Positions 21,620-32,449 of a stretch of 64,000 nucleotides of DNA are shown here, piece after piece. The notes beneath the pieces are model-generated. The model had not been told where the DNA came from, did no database searches, and saw nothing but the letters and a program-made list of their open reading frames with translations. Numbering within the stretch: the stretch's first letter is position 1; each line of letters starts with the position of its first letter. Where the stretch lies: positions 1,798,001 to 1,862,000 of the forward strand of contig OY744466.1 in the NCBI GenBank assembly GCA_963556145.1, given 5' to 3'. Made by a program: the position numbers and the translations under genes. This DNA is from Hygrocybe punicea (Eukaryota > Basidiomycota > Agaricomycetes > Agaricales > Hygrophoraceae).

Positions 21620-23137
21620 TTTGTCAGTAGAATTTTTATGCAGATATGTGGGAGAATAAATGTCCCCTAGGACATACTAGTGGAGAATAAATATCACATG
21701 GGTGATATTTAAGGTCCATGGTACAGATTTAAGAAATCCCATGAGATGATTCTAAGAAATAGAAATCTCCCATGGCACATATCTATGGTGGAATAAATGT
21801 CCCATGGTTCACTTTTAAATATCCCATGGGACATATCTACGGTAGAGTAAATGTCCCATGGTATAATTTGAACAAATGGAAATGTCCCATGGGACATATC
21901 GATGGTAGAATAAATGTCCCCTGGTATAATTTTGAGAAATGGAAATATCCCATGGGATCAATCAATGGTAGAATAAATGTCCCATGGTTCAATTTTAAAT
22001 ATCCCATGGGACATATCTACAGTAGAATAAATGTCCCGTGGTATAATTTTGACTATCCCATGGGACATATTTACATTAGAATAAATGTCCCGTGGTATAA
22101 TTTGAAGAAATGGAAATATCCCATGGGATATATCTACAGTAGAATAAATGTCCCATGGTGTAATATGACCAAATGGAAATGTCCCATGGGATATATCGAT
22201 GGTAGAATAAATGTCCCGTGGTATAATTTTAACTATCCCATGGGACATATTTACATTAGAATAAATGTCTCCTGGTATAATTTTGAGAAATGAAAATATC
22301 CCATGGGATCAATCAACAGTAGAATAAATGTCCCGTGGTATAATTTGAACAAATGGAAATGTCCCATGGGATATATCAATGATAGAATAAATGTCCCATG
22401 GTATAATTTGAACAAATGGAAATGTCCCATGGGATATATTGACGGTAGAATAAATGTCCCATGGGATATATCGACAGTAGAATAAATGTCCCGTGGTATA
22501 ATTTGAACAAATGGAAATATTCCATGGGATATATCTACAGTAGAATAAATGTCCCATGGTATAATATGACCAAATGGAAATGTCCCATGGGATATATCCA
22601 TGGTAGAATAAATGTCCCGTGGTATAAGTTGAATTAATGGAAGCACACATTTGCATCCCATGGGAAATATTCACAGTCAAATAAATGTCCTATAGTATAT
22701 TTCTTCAAAATCAAAGTATCCCATGAGAAATATTCATAGTAGACTAAATGTCCCATGGGACACATTTGTGTGCCAGTCAGTGTCCCACAGTCTTCTTCTG
22801 CATTGGTAACATATCCCTTGGACTAAGATTTTGTAGATTCATGAAATATATATTGTCCCTTACTTTAGCCAAATATAAGCTCTAGAATACCATGGTACTT
22901 ATATTTAGACCATGGTTCTCTTTTAAAACTATCCCTTGGGATATTTAATCATCTGCTGGGCCTCTTTTGAAAGTGTCCCATTTTAGCCTTGGTCTGAAAA
23001 TATATCCCATAGGTGAAATGTCCCTGGGACTAATAAATTGTCCCCGGGAAGACCAGGCCTGGTAGAACACTTAGATGGAACACAACATACTGTTATGTTA
23101 CATCTAAGTAGATGTACAATAGTGGTGGACTGAAGTG
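21620..23137 (-). repeat. right terminal inverted repeat of the KDZ element
   Basis: Reverse complement of the left arm. The outer part (22740-23137) is almost identical to 13461-13860, with a few substitutions such as CCCCGGGAAG for TTCCCAGGGA. The inner array again consists of CCATGGGACA-type units, but the number and order of units differ from the left arm. Confidence 0.85.
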
Positions 23138-23179
23138 AAAAGGGTCAGAACCAGACCGAACTGAACTTCGGCAACACTA

Positions 23180-23189
23180 TTGTGCTCAT
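23180..23189 (-). other. displaced start of the SAM-like gene, with right TSD
   Basis: TTGTGCTC (23180-23187) is the right target-site duplication of E2. Read on the minus strand from 23189 it gives ATG AGC ACA A, the first codons of the gene whose body lies at 11573-12366. The promoter of that gene should lie just to the right. Confidence 0.65.
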
Positions 23190-24190
23190 GGGTTCTTCTT
23201 GCTCGGCTTCCTTCTGCTTCAATGACTGTCAATTTGTCAATACAAATGATCTCCCTTTGCCTTCTTCACGCACTGTTGGTTCGCTCCGACATTGCCCCAT
23301 GTATTTGATGGGGGGCCACCCATCAATCTACCTCGCAAACATGACAGCCATGTCAATTGACAAGGGCCTGTATTTTCGAGGTTGAGATGTTGGTGGTGGA
23401 GTGTACAACAGCAGGCTGTCAAGCTCAATAACACAATGGCACTGGCAGGGTAATTTTTACAATGTAAACTGCCTGTAGTTATATAACAGAAATTAAAAGC
23501 TGGTACAAATTGTGGAGGTTGCGCGACCTTGCACGACCTGCGGAATAATAAATGTGCATGTGCAACGTCATATTATCCCTCGTTTTGGGAGTGGCAAAAC
23601 AATAACAAAGAAGGTGAAAACCACCCAGAATGGGCCGACATCAGCCTGGTGAAACTGGTCATGAAACCGGCGAAGATCAACAGGTACTCATCAGTAAAAC
23701 TACATATCCCCTTTGTGGGCCCTTTTCACCTTTTCCAAGGGGGAAAAGGACAAAAAGGAGAAAAGAGCTTCACCTTTTCCAGGCCGAGTCCCTTATCCTG
23801 TAAAAGGTCAGTTTTGCTTTGAAAAGTGGATAAAAGTGGATAAAAGTTGTTCACACTTTTCCAGGCATATCCGGTTTTTCAACGTGGCAAAAAAATTCAT
23901 TGCAGCAAAAAAAGAAACGGTAAATAAAATGTCACGACAAATGACCAAGCAATGGAAAATGGTGATGAGTTGAGAACTACTGGCCTGAGGGCAGAAAGGA
24001 GAACATGTACTAAGTGGTGAAAACAAAATGGATTTGCACGACTCATGGCTGGAAGGATAGGATGTGGATAGTATCAAGACTAGGATATATTGCAGGGAAT
24101 GCTGCAGAATTGAATCTGATACTTGAAACAGCTGGGATAGGGAATGAGCACGAATTCAGTCCTGAAAGATTACACTTACCGAAGTACATA
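23190..24190. other. intergenic stretch, no gene seen
   Basis: Should contain the upstream region of the SAM-like gene (minus) and the 3' region of the gene at 24196-26336. Repeated CTTTTCCA/AAAAGG motifs occur at 23720-23860. A segment at 23310-23390 (CTACCTCGCAAACATGACAG, CAATTGACAAGGG) loosely resembles the tandem repeat in E3. Confidence 0.4.
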
Positions 24191-24195
24191 CATAA

Positions 24196-26336
24196 TTATT
24201 CCATAGCGATGTCCTTGTCACTGTCATTGAGTTCCCAATCATAGTTGGATTGGATGTCCTCATCACCGTCAGCTAGCTCAAAATCAGAGTCAGATGAATC
24301 GGCAATTTCAATCACATCGTCAGGTTTCTTCTGCTTGGCAGATGTAGATGCGGCATTGATGATCTTCTCCCATTGGACGTCCTTGAGTTTATTTGCGAGC
24401 TTCGCAAGACTTGACGCGGTCTTAATTAAAACATCTCTCCCACCACGCCTCTCAGTTCGGTCAGCCCAGTTCGACTTCGAGAAATATCCAGTAGGGCCAC
24501 CAGGAACATTCTTGACCCCACTCTTCCAGTATAAAAGAGCACGCTCATCCTATAATATGTAAGAAACCAGTATAAATCAAATGTGAGCACTCAACTGCTT
24601 GTAGCGCAAGAATGAGAGCCCCAATTGGTCGAAGCTTCGAACGCTGAGCAGGTTTGACTCCTGAGATTGCCAAAAAGTGGGTTGCAAAAGTGGAAGTGAC
24701 AAGATATGATTGGAAGATGCCCTAACATTAAGTTAGTCCATGCACAAAGACCTTAGAAAGGAAGCATACAACTGGGGTCTTATTCTCCTCATACTCCTTG
24801 TAATAAAACGGATGGCATTTATAATCTGTACCAAGCATCCACTCAACATATGTAGCACGGTCATCAGGATCGTAGATTTTAAGCTCGGTGAAGATATTCT
24901 CAAGCTGCATCATGGCGGTGGTAGCAAACTTGTTGCGCCACTCGGCGAGGCGATCGTCAGCCTGGGTTATTGCTGAATCAGGACAGAATACACAGTTGAT
25001 AGAATATTAAATTAAACTCACCAGTTTCGAAATCACCCAAACGAGGTCATCAGAAAGCTGAGAATTTTCCTGAAAGGTCGAACTCCAGATGTAACGTATC
25101 TCCGTCTCAGAGAGATGCTCCCAAGGATCTGATTCTCCAGCCATCTGACGAAGGTGAGGGACAAATTGCTTGCGGAATGTGTCCCGATAAGCTGCCGGCA
25201 GATTATTCATGGTTATGTCTTCTCTTTTGTTTGGAAGGCCGGTTTGACCACGTGCCAATGAAGACGAAATAGTGTCTTGAGGGATAATCTTGGTGAGCGG
25301 CTGCATTGGTTAATTTTCAGAAAAGTACGCGGCAGATTTAAGAAAATACTTTCTGTAGTATCCCCTACACCAAATCCAAATGGCTTGGCTTTAAACTTTG
25401 TTAAAGCATCCCTTTCCTTTGTGTCATCACCATCAATAAATCCCCCCGGTAGTTCCTTCGAGTCTTCCTCATCTGCAGCCACTGGTTCCGTTTTGACAGT
25501 CACGGCACCGACTTTGGAAGACCAGTTGGGGTTCAGTCCTTCAAGCTTGAAGGACTTGCCTTTCTTTTTAACAGGCCTGTTGCGAATGGGAGGGGTTTGC
25601 AGAAACAGAGTAAGCCGACGATGCGACATGATAGCTTGTGTGGGAAACTTACCCATCAATGACTTGATCAACAAACTTTCGCTTTTCCAGTCCGGTGGGT
25701 GCTATCTGATCGATGATCTGATCCTCAGTGTTTCGTTTATCTGTCACAGAGTGTCGCAGGGCAGTCTTATTGCCCCTGGCCTTCTTCTTCTTCTGCACAC
25801 TGTCGTTCTCTTTCTCTTCCCCTTCAGCCTTTGGTGCGTCAGTATCAGTATCCGTCTTGGTTGGAGTTACAACACTCAACTTGAACTTTGATCAGATCCG
25901 TTGTGGCCCCAAGTGCTCCTGTTTCATCCGGAACGACATCCAAGTTCCCACCCGCTAATTCTTCTGTGGGTGCATCAGCCATTAGATAAACCTTTCGCAT
26001 TCAAAACACACCTTTAGCTGATGCTTTGGAATTTGCAGGTTTTTTGGATTGCCTGGCGACTTTCTTTTTGTTGTTGACAGGTGGGTGGTTTGCTTCAAGG
26101 TTAGCTTGCCTGTCCTCTTCGTGCATTGTGTCCTCCAGCTTGGATATGGCCTGGATGCCGTTTAGGCGAGCAGTTTCTTTATCTTTTTTCGCCTGTTCTT
26201 TTGCTTCTTTTTCGGCCTGGACAACTGAGTGTGACCTTCGTGCTCTAGGCTTGTCTGGGAGTCCAGGGATAGTCGCTCGGTCTGGCCTTAGTCGCATCTG
26301 AAGTACTGGGGGCAGGGAAGACGAGATTTTGGGCAT
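24196..26336 (-). CDS. multi-exon Agaricomycete hypothetical protein
   Basis: Starts MPKISSSLPPVLQMRLRPDR at 26336. The first part is Lys/Ala/Glu-rich and charged (QAEKEAKEQAKKDKETARLN) and likely disordered and nuclear. Further exons: 25880-25650 (EGEEKENDSVQKKKKARGNK), about 25580-25340 (SFKLEGLNPNWSSKVG), about 25310-25015 (LPAAYRDTFRKQFVPHLRQM, PWEHLSETEIRYIWSS), about 24965-24770 (DDRATYVEWMLGTDYKCHPF), about 24725-24600 (GIFQSYLVTSTFATHFLAI), 24550-24196 (GYFSKSNWADRTERRGGRDV, acidic tail, stop at 24198-24196). The helical C-terminal domain ending in an F-S-x-x-N-W segment is one I recall from large mushroom-specific families of unknown function. It is divergent from the Plavaka gene, 177 bp apart, and may be cargo of the same element. 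No stops interrupt the inferred exons. Confidence 0.55.
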
Positions 26337-26513
26337 ATTGTTGAGTGAGGACGAAGCAAAAAAAAAGTTGCGTAAGAGTTGTGGTACGAGTTTGTGTCAA
26401 TAATTGTGCTAAGTTTGCCGTCTTGTCTCAGCCACTTCAAGTTCAAATTTCCCCCTGCCGGCCTGCCCAAGCTCCAAGTTGTTACTACATTCCTTTGGCA
26501 TTTTACTCGAATC

Positions 26514-29500
26514 ATGATACCTCGACGGTCATTTAAAGCCGCTTCATTTCATTGTCCTACACCTGGTTGTCGAAAAACATGCAAGACTGCTGGTGGACTG
26601 AGACGACACATTGACGCTGTACATAATGCCCATCGTGTTCATGGCTACCAGCAGCCGCCCACCCCACCTTCTCAGTCTCCTTCGCCTCCTCAGTCTCCTT
26701 CACCTCCTCCTTGTCATGTTCAAGAATCAATACCACCACCCAATGGCCATGATGGCCTTCACATTCAATGTCACCCACTTGCGGATGGTACTCCTTGTGA
26801 CATCCATGGCAACAATCTTCCTCCAAATGCTCCTCCCCCAGTTCTAAATGAGCATGCAGCCAATGACTACACACCCTTTGCCAGTCAAGCTGAGTTTGAG
26901 TTTGCCGAGTTCCTCTTTACCGAAGAGCAGATGTCGGGCCAAAAGATTAATAAACTGTTAAATTTACTTGCAGCCCTTTATCCTGATACCGACCCTCCAT
27001 TTGCCGATGAGCAAGAACTATATTCAATCATTGACGCGATACCGGAGGGAGATATACCTTGGGAATCGTTTTCTGTTGCGTACAATGGTGAAATTCCTAA
27101 CGACGGAGAAGTTCCAACGTGGAAGACAGAAAGCTATACTGTCTGGTATCGGAATCCACTTCGCGTGATGGAGCAACAGATTGTGAACCCAGAATTCGCA
27201 GGAGAGCTTGATTTTGCTCCGAAGCAGATCTTCGATGGTAATAAGTGCCAGTTTACAGACCTGATGTCTGGAAATTGGGCTTGGGAGCAAGCTGTACGTT
27301 CTCTATTCACACATTGTGCCTTATTCAAGTTCGTGATGTCTGCACAACAGGATAAAATCACAGCAGACGAACAAAACCATGGCGTGATGTTCGCGCCTGT
27401 CATCCTTGGCAGTGACAAAATGACAGTTTCAGTAGCGACAGGACACACTGAGTACCATCCTCTTTACGCCTCGATAGGAAATGTTTCCAACAATGTGCGT
27501 CGTGCTCATCGCAACGCACTTTCTGTAGTTGGTTTTCTAGCAATACCCAAAAGTACTACTTTTTTTTGTGACACTTACGAAATCTCACTTTGCAATTCCA
27601 GCTTCGCAAGAATATCAAGATGATGCCAACTTTCGCAAATTCCGCCGTCAGCTATTTCACAGTTCCCTCCACCACATCCTCCTGCCGCTCAAACCACACA
27701 TGTCGGTACCTCGTATTACACAATGCGCTGACAGGCACTTCCGACGCGTTATCTATGGACTTGACCCTTATATTGCGGACTACCAGGAACAAGCCCTATT
27801 AGCATGCATAGTTAACGGCTGGTGCCCGCGGTGAGTTTCCTTTCAACTCTTTACAATTTACCTAAATCTTCATATTAGCTGCACAGCGCTTCGCACTGAC
27901 CTTGATGCCATGCCAGCCGGACGACGTTCACATGAACATACCGCTACACTACTTGAAAACTGGAGTTTGAAGGAACTGTGGGATAACTATGGAATCGTTG
28001 GGGATCTTATTGTATGTTTACCAGAGCTTAGTTACTGTGACATGTAATGTTGATATTTTATACAGCCCTTTACAACAGGGTTTCCTCGAGCCGATATACA
28101 TGAACTTTTATCTCCCGACTTACTTCATCAAGTTATCAAGGGCGTTTTCAAAGATCACCTCGTTGACTGGGTAGTAAGCTACATTGAAATTTCCCATCCT
28201 GCAGCGGAGGCTGCCCGAATCTTGGCTGACATTGATAGATGGCACGTCCAAATTCTGATTGGGAGCATCAGCTTGCTCATTTGAAGGTTTAGAATTGCTG
28301 CTGCACCATCATTTCCAGGCCTACGTCGATTTCCTCAAGGTCGCGGCTTCAAACAATGGATGGGGGATGATTCAAAGGCTTTAATGAAGGTGCACTAGCT
28401 TTGACACAGTATATATCACTATCTAATTCAATTAGGTGTTTCTCCCAGCAATTGTCGGTCACGTTCCAGACCAAATGGTTCGGGCCATTAGCTCATTCAA
28501 CGAATTCTGTTATCTTGTACGCTGGTCCATAATCAGTGAAGATACCTTGGTTGAAATTGACAACGCTCTTGCTCATTTCCACCGCGAACGTGAAATATTT
28601 CGTGATGTTGGCGTACGAGATGACTTTTCTCTACCCCGCCAACACTCTCTCCATCACTATCGCCACCTCATCCAGGCGTTTGGTGCTCCCAATGGCCTCT
28701 GTTCGTCCATCACAGAGAATAGGCACATCAAGGCAGTAAAGGAGTCATCAGTAAAACCTGATATTACTTAATTTTGTCTTAGGGTGTCTTAGTGCATCTT
28801 GATCTTCTTAAAATTTGTAATTAAGATGATCAAGAAACTGTACCTACTTAGGCCAAGACAAATTTTCTTAATTTGTCTTAATTGTAAAAAAATTTTGAGG
28901 TAGGAGAAATGTGAGTTGATGGCTTGAAAAAGCCTTTGTCTTGGTAGAATTTGCACATTTTAGGTAGAGATAGTGATGAAAATTGGACTGCTTACAAGCA
29001 GGATAAAATTGGGATTAAGACCGACTAAGACAATTAAGACATTAAGACACCAACTCAACTAAAAGGTAAAATTGTCATGTGGGAAGTCTTAATCTCTTAG
29101 ATTGTCTTAATTGTCTTAGTCGGTCTTAATCCCAATTTTATACTGCTTGTAAACAGTCCAATTTTCATCACTATCTCTTCCTAAAATGTGCAAATTCTAC
29201 CAAGACAAAGGCTTTTTCAAGCCATCAACTCACATTTCTCCCACCTGAACTTTTTTTACAATTAAGACAAATTAAGAAAATTTGTCTTGGCCCAAGTAGG
29301 TACAGTTTCTTGATCATCTTAATTACAAAATTTAAGAAGATCAAGATGCACTAAGACACCCTAAGACAAAATTAAGTAATATCAGGTTTTCCTGATGGAG
29401 CCATGGCGGCGGTCAAGCAAACATAATGCACTGGGACAAATGCTGATCACAATTCAACGGATAGAGAAGCTTGCTGCTGCACAAGTGGAGTACACTGCTC

Positions 29501-30393
29501 ACGGGATGATGCACGGCCCAGGTCCCCCTCAACCTCAGCCGGCTGCGCTCCCAGAGCCTGACAATGTTGTCTTGGAGCAGTATGACAATGCCCCTGATTT
29601 GGATGACGGCAATCACGATGATGAGCGAGCTGATCTGGGTGCCGCTGATGGTGCAAAAGGTCTTGGAGAAGTAAAACTGGCGAAATGCCATGGTATGTGC
29701 TACATTTCTGCCGCATCTATGAATATTCTAACCAGACAGATAGCACGAAAGTATCCAAGGAATGTCAAGGAGCTCGGCAATTTCATCTCACGTCCGGAAC
29801 TTCAAGAACTCATCAAACGCTTTCTATATGACCAATTACACCCTGATTCTGAAATCGCAGGCTCAGATGTTACATTGGATCAGTGCCCCAATTTTTTGGG
29901 GTCTGTTTATGTGTACCACTCAGCCGTTGCAACATTTTTTGCCCCCAGTGATTTGTCTGGCATTGGAGGCATGCACCGTGAGAGAATTCGTGCAGTTCCC
30001 TCATGGCGTCATGGTCCGCCACGCTATGACTGTGTTGTCGTTGAGCATGACCCACTCCGGGATGGCTTCCAGGGCCTACACGCAGCCCGTGTTTTTCTGT
30101 TTTTCTCCTTCGCTTATCTTTCTATCCATTATCCATGTGCCTTGATTCAATGGTTTTCGCAGGTTGGTGAGGATCCTTGTGATAATACTGGAATGTGGGT
30201 CGTCAAACCGGATACCACTTACCGAGCAGCTGTTGTCCACCTTGATTCTGTCCTCCGTGGTGTACACCTAATAGGCATCGCGGGAAACGAGTTTCTCCCC
30301 AAATCTTTTACATTTCACGACACTCTGGATGCTTTTCAAGCTTTCTATGTCAATAAATTCGCTGACCATCACTCCCATGAAATTTTATTTTAA
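26514..30393 (+). pseudogene. Plavaka-type transposase, split by a palindromic MITE
   Basis: Start ATG 26514 (MIPRRSFKAASFHCPTPGCR). The N-terminus has a C2H2 finger, C-x4-C-x12-H-x4-H. A Pro/Ser linker follows, then family blocks: WESFSVAYNGEIP, HGVMFAPVILGSDKMTVSVA, TGHTEYHPLYASIGNVSNNV, FRKFRRQLFHSSLHHIL, DLLHQVIKGVFKDHLVDWV, RRFPQGRGFKQWMGDDSKAL, VFLPAIVGHVPDQMVRAISS, LPRQHSLHHYRHLIQAFGAP, NGLCSSITENRHIKAVK. The frame is then interrupted at 28741-29402 by a MITE and continues EPWRRSSKHNALGQML. The end (LDAFQAFYVNKFADHHSHEI, stop at 30393) matches the usual family end. At least six introns have good borders. Plavaka is a mushroom-rich DDE transposase group. Apart from the MITE the gene looks intact. 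Confidence 0.8.
28747..29396. mobile_element. 650-bp palindromic MITE
   Basis: Two arms of about 300 bp are near-perfect inverted copies, from ATCAGTAAAACCTGATATTA on the left to its complement ending TTTTCCTGAT on the right, around a short unique centre (about 29050-29095). Flanks are GGAGTC (28741-28746) and GGAGCC (29397-29402), a 6-bp duplication with one change. The arms contain repeated CTTAATTGTCTTAG-type motifs. There is no coding capacity. Removal with one TSD copy restores the Plavaka frame between lysine and EPWRR. Confidence 0.85.
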
Positions 30394-30830
30394 TTATACA
30401 GGCTCGATGACCTCATCTGGCCCTACATTCATGAAACCTTAGCTCCTTCTCATCGGTGAGGACTACCGCGCTTGTGTCAACTCGGAGATCATCTCAAACT
30501 TGTCAAAAGCTGCAGACGTGCCAGTGGTGCACACGATATTCATGCCACCAGACATTGACCACGCGGACGAGTACATGCGTTCTCAGTTGTGGCCGCTGGT
30601 CTTGGTATCCCTCCCTCCTTCCACTCCTAAAAGTCATGTTCTGTTTGAAAAAGTCATGGATGTTGTCGTGCCAGTGAGGCTGGAGCAGGAGGAGGTGAGA
30701 GCCATCACAGAGAAGAACCGCAAATATACAGAAGAGGGCAAGGCTAACATGGATCTTGACAGGATGCCAAGATCAAAGACGTTGCAAGAGAGCTAGCGGC
30801 CGCCAAAGAACTTGTAGGCCAACAATGATG
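30394..30830 (+). pseudogene. decayed SF3B1-derived fragment
   Basis: Starts with CTCGATGACCTCATCTGG, a diverged copy of the segment at 31340-31640. The translation still shows LDDLIWPYIHE before frame breaks, and the nucleotide order ([10 protein letters not shown] region, PDIDHADEY region) is kept. After about 30640 a charged helical stretch follows (VRAITEKNRKYTEEGKANMD), perhaps from another gene. It abuts the Plavaka stop. Confidence 0.5.
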
Positions 30831-30839
30831 TACCGTCTA

Positions 30840-32382
30840 CCGCAAAGTGTGAACGCCGGTGGGACATGTCAGAACCAACAGACGAAAATGCGGACCCCAA
30901 CTAACGTAACATGTGCGAATGGTCCAAGGAGGCTTTCGACGCCTCTGCCCCAAAGAAACGCCATTCACGTTGGGATGCCACGCCCGCCGATGTCTGAGAC
31001 CACCAAGCATTCTCGCTGCAGCCAATGGCTTCGTAGATGCCTGGCCTAGCACCCGAACTCCCTACAGAAATCGCAGGCATTGGCAACCTCGCATTTTTCA
31101 AGGCGGAGGAGGACGAGACCGAACTCTCAGTCGAGGAGATGAAGGAGTGCAAGATCATGCGCCTCCTCCTCAAAATAAAGAATGGCACACCCCCTGTGCG
31201 CAAAACCGCACTCCGGCAGATCACAGATAAAGCACACGAATTCGGAGCTGGGCCACTTTTTGACAAGATACTGCGGAACACACACTTGAAGATCAGGAGC
31301 ACCATCTTCCCATCAAGGTCATCGACCGCGTACTATACAAGCTCGACGACCTTGTCCGCCCTTATGTTCACAAGATCTTCGTCGTCATCGAACCCCTTCT
31401 CATCGATGAGGACTACTACGCTCGCGTTGAGGGCCATGAGATCATCTCGAACTTGTCCAAAGCTGCGGGTCTGGTACACATGATCTCCACAATGCGACCA
31501 GATATCGACCACGCAGATGAGTACGTTCATAATATGACAGCACGTGCATTCTCGGTCGTGGCCTCCGCTCTCGGCATCCCTTCACTCCTCCCATTCCTCA
31601 AGGCCGTGTGCCGCTTGAAAAAGTCGTGGCAGGCGTGGTACACCGGCATTCGCATCGTCCAGCAAATTGCAATCATGATGGGCTGTGCTGTACTGCCACA
31701 CCTTCGCAACCTCGTTGACTGCATTGCGCATGGTCTGTCTGACGAGCAGCAGAAGGTACGCACAATGACCGCCCTGGGGCTAGCTGCGCTCGACTAGGCG
31801 GCAGCTCCGTATGGCATTGAGTCATTTGATAATGTACTGCAACCCCTATGGATTGGCACACGTCTTCACTGAGGGAAGGGGCTAGCTGCGTTCTTAAAGG
31901 CTATGGGGTTCATTATCCCTCTAATGGACCCCGAGTACGCGTTCTACTACACCAAGGTCATTGTCATCCTCATCCGTGAGTTCAAGATGTCAGATGAAGA
32001 GATGAAGAAGATCATTCTCAAGGTAGTGAAGCAGTGCGCAGCCACCGAAGGTGTGACGCCTGCGTACATCAAGCATGACATCCTCCCCGACTTCTTTAAG
32101 GCGTTTTTGGTACGACGCTTGGCGCTGGACCGGTGAAACTACCGGCAGGTCGTTGAGACAACCGTGGAGCTCGCACAGAAAGCTGGCATGTCAGAGATCG
32201 TGGCGCGTATTGTCAACGAGCTGAAAGATGAGGCAGAACCATATAGGAAGATGGTGATGGAGACTATCACAAAGGTGGTGGCGACATTGGGTGTGCCAGA
32301 TATTGACGAGAGGTTAGAAGTTAGGCTTGTGGACGGTATCATCTACTCATTCCAGGAGCAGACCACCGAAGACCAGCAGTAG
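30840..32382 (+). pseudogene. intronless SF3B1 pseudogene (U2 snRNP subunit)
   Basis: Derived from the gene for the largest SF3b subunit, a HEAT-repeat protein that helps U2 snRNP bind the branch site. First comes a piece of the N-terminal Arg-Trp-Asp region (EWSKEAFDASAPKKRHSRWD, in shifting frames), then [20 protein letters not shown] and [20 protein letters not shown], and after a frameshift [24 protein letters not shown] repeats follow: [92 protein letters not shown]. It ends [14 protein letters not shown], well before the normal C-terminus. In-frame stops near 31797, 31870 and 32136. About 1.35 kb of HEAT region without introns suggests a retrocopy. Confidence 0.8.
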
Positions 32383-32449
32383 ACCCAGTCGTTTTGGTTA
32401 ACCCAATCACAGATAGAGCTGCGATTGGTAGGTACACATAGCGCAGTTA

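Larger units (their letters stand above)
13461..23137. mobile_element. KDZ-superfamily DNA transposon with giant TIRs
   Basis: A 9.7-kb element whose ends are near-perfect inverted repeats of 1.38 kb (left) and about 1.5 kb (right). They start CACTTCAGTCCACCACTAT and are flanked by a 7-bp direct repeat AAAAGGG (13454-13460 and 23138-23144). Inside are a KDZ transposase remnant on the minus strand (14880-17219) and an accessory gene on the plus strand (18058-21213), transcribed away from each other. KDZ (Kyakuja-Dileera-Zisupton) elements are abundant in mushroom genomes and often carry extra genes. The copy cannot move by itself because its transposase lacks the core, and its accessory gene is split by a solo LTR. 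Confidence 0.75.
12375..23179. mobile_element. hAT-like element E2, carrying a nested KDZ transposon
   Basis: Terminal inverted repeats TAGTGTTGCC (12375-12384) and GGCAACACTA (23170-23179) extend imperfectly into GTTCAGTTCCG/GTTCAGTTCGG. They are flanked by a perfect 8-bp duplication TTGTGCTC (12367-12374, 23180-23187). The 5'-TAGNG terminus and 8-bp TSD fit the hAT superfamily. Without the KDZ insert (13461-23137) and one AAAAGGG the element is about 1.1 kb, with no transposase: a T-rich stretch, CAG/CCA trinucleotide arrays, then subterminal GAACC-type repeats ending in a hairpin. It is related to E1 (4090-4497) and E3 (39630-40930). Confidence 0.8.

Noticed and set aside
13461..23137. TET/JBP oxygenase gene expected in some mushroom KDZ elements
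   Set aside because: No H-x-D iron-binding motif or related frame was found between the transposase remnant and the right arm.
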